DNA from: Ananas comosus
Lineage: Eukaryota > Streptophyta > Magnoliopsida > Poales > Bromeliaceae
Assembly (NCBI RefSeq): GCF_001540865.1
Contig: NC_033636.1
Span: 7,356,434 to 7,420,433, forward strand
Reading direction: 5' to 3'
Length of the DNA stretch: 64,000 nucleotides
Below the pieces are notes generated by a model that worked only from the letters and a program-made list of their open reading frames with translations, did no database searches and was not told where the DNA came from. The position numbers and the translations under genes are program-made. Positions 34,171-46,872 of the stretch are shown here, piece after piece (the first letter of the stretch is position 1; each line of letters begins with the position of its first letter).

Positions 34171-37100
34171 CTAATCATCACTGTATTCGGAAGAATACGA
34201 CGAAGGCGCTTCATCCTCGTCGGCGTTCTCCTCCCCATCCCCAACCTCATCCCCATCATCTCCAATCTCCTCATCCTCGTCCATATCGACATCCATACCA
34301 TCATTCCTCCCGCGGTCAATGTCATCATCCTCGCCATCGTCATCCCCCTCATCCGCTTCGCCATCGTCCTCCTCTTCGCTTTCATCGTCCATCATTCCCA
34401 TCGGTTTGGCCCTATCGTAACCTCTACCATAATCTACTACCTGGTCATCATACTCATCACCCGAAGCTTGGCCATTTTCCTCCTCAGATTGGGAGCAAAC
34501 GCTGTTCTCATCATCGTCGTCGACATCAACATCAACATCAACATCAACATCATCTGCAAATGGCCTTCTAGCCTCTAAGCCCCACTCCTCTCCACCGGAG
34601 CTTCTAGGAGACTCCACAACAATATCCTGCTTAATAGTGCTAACATCATTGAAACTGCCCAACAAATTCCCCCTTTGGATTGTTCCAGCCCTACTTTCCG
34701 ACCTCTGCCGAGGTCGGGCGGTGCGGCGGCCCCGCCTGCGACCTCCCCTGCCGCGAGTGCGGCCCCTTCTTGTGTACTTGCGTGCGGCCTTCTCAAAAGC
34801 AGTACAAGTATCATCCCTCAACTCAGGCCTAGAAGAGCTGCTGGCCCCTCTCAACCCCCTCCCACCACGGCCGCGACTGCGTCCTCCTCCCCTACCACCA
34901 CGAGTGCCTCGCCCCCGCCCCCTACGCCCAGTGCCAGGGTCAAGCCACTTTCCAGACATTTGATAATCATACAGGTTGGGAGATTCTAAAATCGGTTCAA
35001 ACTCCGGAATGTTCTTGACGGTTGTGTACCTATATGGAAGCTTCTGCAAAATATAAGAACAGTCATATCTCCTGGTAAATTATTGGATGTAGGACATGAA
35101 CAAAAATTTTATCAAAAAAAAAGTTTAGCATCTGATTAAAATATAAAAATGAACTGTCCATAAAACAAAGGCTAGTCCATCAACAGCGTCGAAATCAGAT
35201 AACTGGACAACCGCATAAAACGAAAACACAAAAGCTCCCCTTCAAAATTGTCAGTTTCTAGTTTATACCCAAGGTGATAAAGGCACATGGCTCTCATGTA
35301 GTGCTTGATAAATAGTGCAAAGAGCAAGGAGAGAAGTGACAGGAAACAACTTAGTAAACAAATGTATGGGATACATCGCTCAAAGGAAAGCTCCATGTAT
35401 TATACTAAATAAACTAGATGTACTTCTGTAGTAAAAAGTGTATTGGTTAGAAAAGGCTACATGGCTGCAAGAAGCAAATAAAAATCATTAGGCCAGAAGT
35501 GAATATGAAATCATTAGGCTAGAATAAGTGACAACTTATAAGTAGGAGATATTGCAATGAGAGGTCACATGCTTTTGAGTAGTGACAGAAGACAAATCCT
35601 AAACGAGAAAAAAAGTTCACGAAAATTAAGGTTGTAAATAGAAGATAAATCAGGATTGAAGGCTAAATTGCTTTCTGACTCAAGCAACTTGACATTCCTA
35701 ATATTACAATCTGTAGACACCTCCAAAAAAATTGCTCTCTAAATAATCATAAGGCAAAAAAACAATTTTTCTACAAGGAATTACATTAGATGCCAATAGA
35801 TAGCTTAATAATGAGCTATAACTTCAACAATAAATGCTTCCAACCGAATCAGAAGCTATTCATCAGAGCATTTTGAAAATGAATTTCCAAATTAATTATA
35901 ACAAATAAAGAATAAACTTACGATGAATTCTCCCGCTTCTCTTTCTTTATTAGATTCCAATTTTTGATGCCCCGTGTAAGAAATTGATGAACCAAGATCC
36001 AACATCCTTAGTGCAACGGCAGCTGCAGTGTCAGGCACCCACGGAAGTACAGGGACTGATCCAGATAAAGTAACAGTGTCCACAGCAATATCTTGATTAG
36101 CTGAACTCAGCAGTTCAGTTGTTGTCTCAAAGTTTGAAGATAAATAATCCCGTTTGATTGCACTCTCTAACAGAGTAAGTATCTGCATAGCACAGAAAGT
36201 GCCTTAGTCGCGTATTTTATGTCTTTTTATATCTATTGAAGAGTTTTCAGATTCCTTATATTCTCTATCATAATACGCATAGGGCATGAAACCTGGAAGA
36301 GTTCCTCGGCAGATGACGACAAATGCAACTTCACACCCCATGATTTTCGATATCCCTCCGTCCAAAATGATTGAAGTGCTTCTGTTGGAATAGAGGCCTG
36401 CAAAAGAACAAAAACTGAAACCATCAACCACTGAAGAGAAGTAAATTTATAGTGAAAATAGGAAAGAGAAAAATGAAGATGGCCTATTTAGCTTCTGGGT
36501 ACTAGTAGACCTCAATCACTGCCAACTGTGCCTTAAGGAGTCTGATTCCTATGGGAATAGAGGAGTCAGACACTTGAATTCTCCAATTAGGGTCCGTCTT
36601 CCGCTTTTCTTCACATAGTGACACGTGTTGCAAAAAATTAGCATCAGAACAATGAAAGGGCTTAAATGTCTTGTGACAGGAATAGCAATGCCTTTCTTCA
36701 GCTAAGAAAGTCAGGTAGCAGAAATCGCAAGCATGGAGCAACTCAGAACATCTCTTCTTTCCATCCTTCATGCCACATATTATAGAAGGATTGTAACACT
36801 CTTTCCACATCCAGTTTAGGAAGCTTTGATATCTTTTTAGAATAGCTCCCTTTTCAACATCATTCCGCCCTAGCTCAATTTTGAATGATCCAGAATAGTC
36901 TATGCTGTCAGAAGCTTGACCACAAATTGTGCTGCTTGGACTGTCAAGTCTGTTATTGCTCTCTGGACTAGAACTTGATTCAGAAAGTCCATTTTTTATA
37001 AAGCTTCCAGACGAGTTCGCACAATTGCTCCACTTTGCCCTCCTAATCGCTTCCTTGAAGGTTGGCTCAATTCTTTGCAACATAGAATGCAAATGTGATT

Positions 37101-40100
37101 CCCGGATCCCACGTGTATCAAGGGAGGCTAACAGAGCATCGAACACCTGCATGCATAGTAGAAATGATATTAATAGTTTTAGAAGATCTCAAGATGTTTC
37201 TAGAAACATGCGACTTTATGAGCAAAGTGTGGTAAGGCATGAAAAGAATTTGCAAATATTATCAAGATTTCCATCAGAAGTAGCTACCTTCTCTGAATCT
37301 ATAAGCCTCCAGTGCCCATCTCTAGACTCGAAAAAGATTCTTCCTGAACCAGGATCATTAGGCGAAGCAGACGTAGAAAATTGCCAATAACGGTTACGCC
37401 TACGATCTTGTCCCAAGGGTAATGACCTGTAAACATAAAGCTGTTCGGCCTTGTGACCAATGTATGATTTTAACTGTGACCGTGATTTTTCAGCATATCC
37501 ATACTGCTGAAAGGGTAAAATGTCTGGATTTACAACGAGTTCTTGCCCTAATCCATTCCTCTCAATAGACATATCGTTCACATTAATCTGACTCTGCTGA
37601 TCGACAAAATCATCATTGTTAGCATGCTCTGGATTCCCATTATTGTCTTTGTCATCAGCATTGTGTACTGGAGTAGGATTATCATCTGCTGAATTTGTTT
37701 GGGTTGCGTCAGCCTTGCTACCATTGTAAGAATTATACTGTACTTTACCTGCAAACTCTTCCTTAAAACGTCTTTTATCGAGCTGTGCCTCGACCCACAT
37801 TTGCTTCTTCAAAGCATTTGCTGCTTCCAGGCGTTCCTGCAAGTCTCCAGTTAGAAAACAGTTTTTTAAGATATAAAATAAAAAGAAGTAAACTAAACAA
37901 TGAAGGAAAACCAAATAAAAGACTACCTCAAGAACGACACGTATTGAGTTTCCCTCAATGGCCACGCCTATCAGCGCAACAAGGGCATTAAGGCGCTCTT
38001 CAACACTGAGATCAGAATAGTCAGCTTCAGTTAGACCTTGAACCCACGGCTCACCATAGTTGCTCTCATCGATCTCGGTATCCTCCACATCGCCACTACC
38101 AACTTCATGGCAAGTAGAACTAATTTCAAGAGATTGTGAAGCACCTGAAGTATTTATCACCTTCGAGTTGTCTGAAGGAGGAATTGTAGAGCCCTTTTCT
38201 GATTTGCCAAAGCCAATGATAGGGGTTAGTGCAACCTCATCATGTGGTTCAATCTTCCTGTTACCAGTTGAAGCTGGTAATCTAGCATCTTTTGTTTCAT
38301 TTGCGTTCTTATCCATTTTTTCTTCAAAATTCGCATCATCGGCATCAGGATCATCTGCATCATCACAATCGGAATCATCATCCCTCTCAGCATCATCTGC
38401 ATCCTCTGCATCTTTCTCTCCTTCATCAGAATCAGAAAGCCCGTTTTGAAATTCTTTAATCTTTTCGCGTGCAGCTGACAGAATGGCCTCGGCATCAGCA
38501 GGATCTTTTCTATATGGAGAACGCACGCAATATGTTGAGGGAGCAGTTCTTTCAAAAAGTTTTGTATCCCGTGACAATGCCGCTGCAATAGATGCCTCCG
38601 GTGTCTTGCTTGTTGTAAGGTCCCTCAGTCCAGATTTCTGAAATGGAATAAAAAAAAAAAAATCAGCCAAATTAATCATACAGCTATGTGCCTCTTTTTG
38701 CTTGAATAAGTGCAGGGAGATACCTGAATTTTCTCAGCAACTTCTAATATTGTGAGACCTCTGCTTCCTTCAAGAGTTAGAACATAAAAAGCAGCAAACT
38801 TAACTGTTCCTGGCGTTAAGCGGTGCCGAGATCTACTTCGGCGAGCATAGCCCCTTTCATGCATTAAAGCAACAGCATTTTCAGCCGCAGAACCATTTCG
38901 TAAAGTGGAAATCACATCCTCACCATCATGACCCTGAATTTTGCATAAATTTTTCCATGAATTTGCAAATTAAAGAAGCAACCAAGTACCAACAATAACT
39001 GAAAATGTTGACCGGCCATTGCCAAGGCCAGTATCTAATGGTGAGACGTACTGACACAAGGGCAACAAAATTGTGAAATATCCTGTCAAGTCCCTACTCT
39101 AAGAAGTCATCATCATTCCTCTTCATGTAATCATGATGTGATAAGCAACCTAAAATTTGGTCTGTCTTAAGGTTGCCTCAAATTTGGCTCCACGATAAAT
39201 TATTTAAAAAAAAAAAGGTGAAAGGAAATTACATGCAGCAGAAGTACTAAATAGTCATTAGTAAAGTTGCTTACGTATAATTGTAATGCCGTTAGCTAGA
39301 ATTAGAATGTAAGAGCAAAAATGTTAACTTTTAAATGCCCACAATACTGATAAAAGAAATACCTCATTGTCATCGCGGTAATATACCCTCTCAACATTTC
39401 TTTTCTTTAGCTGAGGCCCAAATCCAGCTGACAAAGCAAACTGTCGCAATATTTCCGGCCACGTAAGAAAATTCAGGTGCCGCTGCCAGCTGCGGATATT
39501 AAAGCCCCAAGCATATGCCTATCAAAGGAAAATATAAAGAAACGAAACATATGAAAAAGAACATGGCAAAGATAATAAAGTATTAAATAAATGAATAAAA
39601 AGCAGCAGAAGGCGCAACTTACCCCTTCAACAATCTGTGGATGACCACCTCCTGGATTAGCTGCACTATTCTGATTAACCCCCATTGCAACAGCAGGAGT
39701 CCTTGCAACATCCTCGATGTCTTTAATGATAGATTTCAACATAGCAACATGGACTTCCCCCAACAGCCTTGAATCCTGTTAAAAAATAATTCTACATCAG
39801 TCTAAAATAACTTTTATAGTAACCGAAGCTGCTTATAGCCAAACAAGGGATCCTTAGAATTTATAGCATTTGGAACCAGACAAAATTCAAAGAGATCAGT
39901 GGGTGGATAAATAAAAATGTTGCCTCTTGCAACTATACTTTGATAGAGCCTCATTAAGGATACAGCAACAACAGTGCCTTAGAAACACCTAAGATTTCTT
40001 TCAAACCATAAACTAAAAACAAAGTCTTAAACAGCCCACACCTCTTAAATGCTAAAATACCACAATATATCAACTAATGAGCAAGCTTGAGCACTACTCT

Positions 40101-43100
40101 GGTCAACAAATGTATAAAGCAACCTAACAACTAAAGTAAAAGAAGCATGAAGGGCTCCAGCCAAGCTAGGGTCAACACCAATAGAAGAAAGTATGGATCG
40201 CATGTTTTCGTCTAAGAAATGACATGAGAAATGATATGGCTATTTTTTGGGTCATATTCAGCTCTACCAGGACATCCATTAATAGAAATAGAAAACTGGT
40301 CATTTGACATGCTCATACCAACAATCTCCAATTTCTGGTTCAAAATAGTAGTAGTCAGAAAGCACTAAGAACTATAAAACGCATGAGATCACAAGTTCAA
40401 TATAAGTTTAAGAGAAATTTACATAATCATGAAGAGACTGTACAAACTCATCAAGGGTGAACGGCCAAAGCCCAAGCACATCAGCAAAGGTAATTAAGAA
40501 CTTCCATACCTGAAAATCCAAACCCAGTAGCATTAGTACATGCGTTAGCATATTAATCTTGCATGCATTAGTCAATTGGACCTATTGACAAACACTAAAA
40601 TATACTAATACAAGTTTTACCAGACATGTAAATTTTTAATATATGATAGAACAAAGCAAGCTTCTAATTTGAAGTAAATTTTCTAAAAGGATAATGCAAA
40701 TCATCCATATGATGTCAAAAAGTGCATTGTATATGTAAAAAAGGCAGCAAGTGATAATCAACTAGAAAATAGGACATAGTGATATCAAATACCATCAGAA
40801 GGTTCCCAATGCTTTCTTCAGATTCAATCCAAGGCTGGATGGCAAAAGGTCGCTTCAACCGTACTGATTTGGGAGGAAATGCACTTAACATTTCTGAAGC
40901 ATTAAAACAAAAGACCGATCACAGAACAGAAACCTTTCATATCAGTGAGTAACGCTTACATAAGTTGAACACTATATTTAGAACTATTTCGCACCAATTA
41001 GTGATTGATACTTGCATATATGTGCTGATTATTTATCCTTCAATAAAGTATACTTGCATATACTTGCATATATACTTGCATATATGTGTTGATTATTTCG
41101 CACCAATTAGTGATTGGTACTTGCACAAAAATGATCTGTTTATGGAATAAACAAGGAAAATGCCAATTATACCTCTAAATGTATCAAGTTGCTGCAAACT
41201 GTCACTATCAAGCGAAAACATCGAAGGCAACCCTTTACTTTGTGCAGCCAACTCCATTAATTCTAAGCGCTCATCTTCAATAAGTTCCATATATTCCCGA
41301 GCCATTCTGCGAGCGGTAGCCCTTTCACTAGCAGCTTTTTGCCTTGCCGCCTCCCTCTCCCTTCGTAATTCTTCTTTCTGCTTCATCTTCTCGACCTGAA
41401 CATGGCTAATACAAATTAGTACATTAAAGAGAAACCAAAAGGATGATAACATTGTCAACTTACTCTACGGGATTCCTTGAGCAAGAACTTCTCCCTACGT
41501 TCAATTTCACGCCTTTGCTCCCGTTGGAACCTCTCCTCCTCTCGCTGCTTTTCACGCAACATCCTCTCTTCTTCTTTTCTTCTTTCACGATCATGTCTCT
41601 CCATCTCTTTCCGCATTTGTTCCTCTCTCTGTAGATATAGAACTTAAATCAATTAGGACATTACCCACATGAATAGAAGTCAACACTTAAAAAGCAAAGC
41701 AGCACCTTTCTTCTCATCATATCTTGTTTCTCAAGTTCTTTCCTAATCCGTTTCTCATGGGCTTCAACTTCCTTCGCAATTCTTGCCTCTTCACTCAGCT
41801 ACAGATAGAACTTGTAAATGTCATAAAAGAATATAGAAGGAATTTGCAAAATTTAGTTAAAGAAAAAGGCATACTTTACGCTTCCTCTCAACTCGAGAAG
41901 TATCTTCTTCACGATAAACCCTCCTATCAGACACTAATGGACTCTCTAATCCAACAACTTGATGGAGACCAAGCTGAGTGTCAGCAGAGGCATTTCCAAA
42001 AGAGTTGCCGTGTTGACTGCTGTCATAGTCTGTTGAAACTGAAGAAAAAATTTCTGGCCTGCCAGATTGGGTCAAAATGCCACTACTTGACATATGACCT
42101 TGAAAAGTATAGCTAGGAGCAACCTGCTCAGCTCCATGCACATATTGGGACCCTGAATGAGAAGGAACTCTCGCATTCGGAGCTTCCACTGAAGAGTCAT
42201 AGAAATGACTCCGAGGAACCCTTTCATAACTTTCCGATAGGACAGTTGGCTGCTCAGGAAGAAACTGGTATTCATGAAGAGCCCTTGAACCCATATGAGG
42301 ATGGACTGCATGTGAACCTCCAACTGCCTTTCTCTTTGCACTTGATGAACTTGGCATAAAAGAGTGCTCCATACCAGGCAAGAGAGCTGATGACTACAAA
42401 AGAAATGGAAAAGAGAAGAAAGAAAAACATTCTCATAAATGAAGGAGAACTTATTACTTCTATGGTGAAAAAAGGGAAGGAACACAAGTTTGCTCATAAA
42501 GGAAGAATAGTAGGTCCTACAGTCAATCTAATGGTGCTAGGTATGACCAATGAAAGATAATAACACATTAAAGAAACAAAACATAGATATGAAACTCCAA
42601 AATATAAATAATTAATACATATAGTTGTTTCTTGTGGTGATAAGATACCTTTATTGTCTTTGGATCATGCCTCAAAAAAAACTTGCTATCATATGATCGC
42701 ACAGGCTGCTTCTGTTGTGCTGGAACTGCATAATAAAACAAAATGAAACAGTTACAATATAAGTTTGAAGACAAATTGAAGTTTCTATGATATAAGAAAC
42801 GTGAAAATAAATTAAAAAAAAGTAACAAATAGTCAGTATTAGGAATGTTATGCCCAAGAAATTTCAACTGTAGAGATATTTTAGCATAGAAATTTAGCAT
42901 AGAAATTTATGGTCTTTTGATTTCATAGGATTTTATTCATCATGTAATTTTTTGGCATTTTGAAAGCGTGCGATGTTTATCTTTTCATGCATCTAACTAT
43001 GAGTATTGTGGATCTGAGTTGTATCAATAATTGTCAACTGTTACCAGTGAAACTTACCTGCAAAATAATTTGCCATTCAGACAGAACTTGACATTCCACT

Positions 43101-45145
43101 TGCCGGTGAAAAGCTGATTATTAAGTAAATGAAAAGACATACTGTTCAGAGGTCTGACATTGAGTTGACATAGTGGGCGGGCTAGTAGCTAAGATATTAG
43201 TATGCTTGTTTGCACAATTGAATGTGAATCCAAATTGCGTATCAAGACTCAACACTATAAGTCACTAATGCTTAGCATTACAAGTGTTCACCCTACCAGT
43301 AACTCTAGAAGTCACTACTTGGGTAGTGAAAGTCATTGCCATCTTCAAAATGGCTTGCCAAAAAACCCCTCAAGCAAGCCAGTAAGATTTACTTGTGATT
43401 TTATCTTTCTATAGTATAGATGGGATGATCAGTTCACCAGTTGGATCTCTAAATGATTAAAATTTCTTGTCTTGATTGACCTCGTCTATATAGGAGGCAA
43501 AAATTAAAGTTGCAATTCAACTCTTTGTTATCTCATTGTGATTTACCATAGGTTATAATAGATGAAATCACACTCTAGAAAATTCAAACATATAAGCTCA
43601 GATTTGGGAGATCCACATTATAGCTAAGAACACAAGAGAAGTTGGCTCATAGAGGGATTCACAAACTTTACACAATTGAGCACAAACGTGCGATGCATTC
43701 CAAAAAATGATCATGCTGTCGATCATTGTATTACTCCATCAAGGACCATAAACAAGTAAGTTTACAAAAAAAAAAAAAAGAGCCAGCAGTTCATTCAATC
43801 TCAGAGGATACAGCGATAATAGTTAATACAACAACCTGGAAAAGCTTTTCTGCGAAAGGGACTTCTACAAGTGATAGGAAGCGCATTATTAGAATCCATC
43901 TACAGAACCGAAAAAGAATACCTAAGAGCTGAAGAACTTGAGGACGTGATTATATTGGAAAACAACACCCTTTCCTATAAATCACCCTAATCTAGGACTT
44001 TATTTGATCCATAGCAACACAGAACATGCACTATAAATAATCCCTACTACCAAAAACATGACTTTTCAAGAAAATTGGTAATTAGAAAGGACCAGTACCA
44101 ATAATTCAATGAGCATTGTCTACCATTCATCATGCCATTCAAAATAACAGTTTACCTTATGCCCGCTGAAGTTAGAGAAAAGAACACCAAGAGTGCAAAT
44201 CATAAGGAAACATGATTATTACACAGATATCAGCACATCGAAAACAAAATTGGTGCTTTTAGTTCTAATAAATAACAGATTCAATGCAAAGGGTAGTAAT
44301 GCACAAGGAAGTTATTCTCTTACAGGTAAACATAATCTTACCTATAGGAGCCCCAAAAGCACCGGGAGGGAGTGGATCGAACTCCACGCCAAGAACAGGT
44401 CCATCTTCTCTTAAGGGCTCTCCGAGCTGTGCCTCAACGGAGGCAATCACCCGCATCTCGGCCATCGAGAGCTGCAATGGAGCGACAGGCGGCGGGGGAA
44501 GCATCATGGGCGCCTCATAATACCTTCTCCCGGGGGCCGAGACATCAGCTGCAGCGCTGATTCTCGGAACAGCCCTTGAGACGGCCCTCCTGGGCGGCTC
44601 CCCGACCCCACCGAGCCCTCCTGCAAAGGGGTTCGAGGTCGACCCCATCATCGCATCGCTCGCCGTGAGGGGTGACGCGGGAGGCAGCACCGGAGGCGGC
44701 GGCGGCGGCATCACCAGCGCCGCCGCCGCGGCGGGCGATTCCTCCCTCCGCTGCCGCTTCGTCGNAGCCGCCGGTGGCAGAACCACATCTGCAGCTGCCG
44801 ATCCGAGAGCCCGATCTTCGCCGAGAGCTCCGCCCGCAGCGCCTCCGACGGGTAACTCTCCACTGATCCATCAAAAACCAAATCAATTCAACAACAACAA
44901 CAACAACAACAACAAAAAAAAAAAAAAAAAAATTCCCAAACCGATCGCAACAAAAACAACAATCTCGCAAAGAAAAGGCGAAAACACAAACTTGCGTAGG
45001 TCTTCTCCAACACCTCCAACTGGTACGGGCTCTTCATCTTCCTCTTCGGCGGCTTCTCCCCTCCCTCGCCCGCCGCCGCCCCCGCCGCCGCCTTCTTCCC
45101 CGCCTCCGGCGGCGTCTTCCCGTCGTCGCCGTCCCCGCCCTCCAT
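34171..45145 (-). CDS. RLT: Homeobox-DDT protein, RLT1/RLT2 type, 18 exons
   Basis: RINGLET proteins are plant partners of ISWI ATPases (CHR11/CHR17) in nucleosome spacing; loss alters flowering and organ identity in Arabidopsis. Exons (minus): 45145-44992, 44862-44342, 42725-42649, 42393-41875, 41798-41706, 41628-41464, 41395-41173, 40893-40793, 40509-40423, 39775-39623, 39518-39363, 38933-38724, 38637-37927, 37836-37288, 37146-36511, 36397-36293, 36182-35922, 35043-34171. All have GT-AG ends and join in frame, about 1,865 residues. Order: homeodomain (KPPKRKMKSPYQLEVLE to QLQMWFCHRRL, residues 31-84 plus the gap); coiled Arg/Glu-rich segment (exons 5-7); DDT domain (WKFLITFADVLGLWPFTLDE); HARE-HTH (TPGTVKFAAFYVLTLEGSRG); WHIM/WSD motifs (EPWVQGLTEADYSDL; RRRNRYWQF); Cys motif CDFCYLTF..HCYSCHKTF; an RG-rich stretch and acidic tail. 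The frame breaks only at the N at 44765. RLT1 and RLT2 cannot be told apart here. Confidence 0.93.
34522..34552. repeat. Coding hexanucleotide microsatellite
   Basis: 'catcaa' iterations read GAT-GTT on the minus strand and encode alternating Asp-Val (about DVDVDVDV) in the last exon of the RLT-type gene, between the RG-rich part and the acidic tail. Length variation would not break the frame. Confidence 0.85.
44765..44765. other. Assembly N inside the homeodomain codons
   Basis: Upstream of the N the frame reads WFCHRRL; downstream the homologous frame reads TKRQRREESPAA. Counting one base for N leaves these in different frames. They join only if the N stands for 2, 5, 8, 11, 14... bases. 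Family members have a basic KDRK-type stretch plus a few residues exactly here, so the N very probably hides about a dozen or more GC-rich bases and is not a true frameshift. Confidence 0.85.
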
Positions 45146-46354
45146 CTCCGGCCACTCCAAATCCCAAGAACCTAACCCTAATCCAACGCCGCCGCGCGAT
45201 CCGATGCAGAGATCAAGAAGAAGCAAAAGACGCAGCGGGGGGAAACGAACACTTATTAGGGTTCCTTCATCGGTGGGTAGAGACTCGTATTAATAATTTA
45301 TAGCACGCAACGACACGGGAAAGGCGAATTGGGCGATTTTTCGAGCGTGTAAATACCCCCCCAAAAAAAAAATAGAGGATTTGATGTGCGGTGAGATTTA
45401 AATGGGACTGGGGCGGAGAATAATCATATCATCATAAGAATAATAATAACGCGAATAACAATGTGAATAGCGAAGAACAACAAATAAGAGATTTTTTTCT
45501 AAAGAAAAAAAAAAGAATGAAACAGAGATAGGGATAGAACGGGTTGGGAAAAAGATTTAGGTGGTGGATAATAATAATAATAATAATACGAATAAGAATA
45601 AGAATAACAAGAATAATAATAATAATAATAATAATTGTAAAAAGGAAGAATCAAAGAGGAGCAGGGGTTGATTGTTTCCATAAGGATAAAAAGCTTTTCT
45701 TAAAAAGAAGTAAAATAAAACGTTCTTGTGATGTAATGTGTGTGGGATTTAATTTTCTTAGTTTTTTTTTTTTTGCCTTTTTTGGAGAGAAAAAGACAAA
45801 TAAAATTATAGAGATAGAGAGAGAGATAGGAGTGTTTGGGATTTTTTTTTTTTTTTAATGAGAGTTTTTCTTCGTTCAAAAATGAAAAAGGGGTTGGGAT
45901 TTGGTTTTGTTCTTTATTCCCCCTCTCTCTGTTTGATGAGAGACGGAGTTGCGTGGACCTGGTGTGTAGACCAAGCCAATAGTATTGCAGGAGAGTTTTT
46001 TTTGGACGAATCAGATGTGGATTGTACTGATGACGTGGTGAACCGGGTCTTCAGTTGAGCTGTCGAAGGCGATTTGTTCATCGGTTGGCGCGACTTTTCG
46101 CGCTTCGGTGTACGAGGGGCGGGGTCCTGAAGATTAGAGATCGAATCTGGACCGTTCGTTTCTGTTGGTGGACCGTTGACCGTTCGATCGGTTGCGGTTT
46201 TTCGCGCTGACGTGGGCTGTGGGGCCCATCGCTGATGCAGTGGGCCAAACGCACGCATTCAATTTAACGGATGTGAATGGACGGGTTTATTCCATGCTAA
46301 AATCGAATATAATTTCGAATATGAATGTAAAATATAAAAATTCAACCGTCCTTA
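45146..46354. other. Leader and promoter region of the RLT-type gene
   Basis: The transcript strand has a telo-box-like 'gattagggttagg' (complement at about 45172-45184) shortly before the start codon and another 'ttattaggg' near 45252-45262. An imperfect (AAT)n tract runs through about 45571-45638. 46020-46260 is moderately GC-rich. Open frames on both strands here are low-complexity. No separate gene was seen. Confidence 0.45.
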
Positions 46355-46659
46355 GCACCCGTTTGGTTTGAAATTAAGAGGTGGAATAATTTTTTAATTC
46401 CGAAGTTATTTTCAAACACTCAATTTGAAGGGTGGGGTTAGCTAATCCCACCCTATCCTACTATTCCAATCAAATAAAACACTATTTTATCCACTATCCT
46501 TCTTATCCCATCTACTCCAACCAAACATTATTTTATCTATATCTGGACTAAACCCAATTCTCAACTAAACACAAAATTATTCTAGGCCCACCTTAACCCT
46601 AAACTTAACTCTATCCCTGCAATAACAAGTTTTTACTTAACCCCGAACCAAACGGTGGC
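46355..46659. mobile_element. Tourist-like MITE, 305 bp
   Basis: The ends are GCACCCGTTTGGTTTGAAAT and, reverse-complemented, GCCACCGTTTGGTTCGGGGT, flanked by TTA at 46352-46354 and 46660-46662. The interior has inverted 'cccaccctatcctactattcc'-type pieces. It is non-coding. Confidence 0.8.
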
Positions 46660-46661
46660 TT

Positions 46662-46813
46662 AGAGTAAGTGACAAAGGGTTTAGTGGTTGGTACCGGAGA
46701 CCCAAATTCGAATCCTAGTTGATTCACATTTTCAGCTAAGTTTATTTTTAAATGAAATAAACAAAGTGGGTAGCGTGCTATCTATCTCTCTCAAAAAAAT
46801 AAAAAATAAAAAT
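46662..46813 (+). mobile_element. tRNA-derived SINE
   Basis: The 5' part carries polymerase III-like boxes: an A-box-like 'gtttagtggttggta' (46681-46695) and a B-box-like 'aattcgaatcc' (46706-46716). A conserved-looking body follows ('gattcacattttcagctaag', 'aaatgaaataaacaaagtggg', 'tagcgtgctatctatctctctc') and an A-rich tail (aaaaaaataaaaaataaaaa). Length and layout fit plant SINEs, and the wording is one I know from monocot genomes. It begins at the edge of the Tourist element to its left. Target duplication not resolved. Confidence 0.65.
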
Positions 46814-46872
46814 TTGGATATAAATTTTAGAAAATATTTCAAATATTACTTCTGTAATTTCAGTTATTTTAT

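Noticed and set aside
45499..45858. Frames in the (AAT)n tract upstream of the RLT gene
   Set aside because: They are Ile/Tyr runs produced by the trinucleotide repeat.
46681..46716. A functional tRNA gene at the A/B-box-like motifs
   Set aside because: There is no cloverleaf: no acceptor-stem pairing or anticodon arm. The long body and A-rich tail fit a SINE instead.
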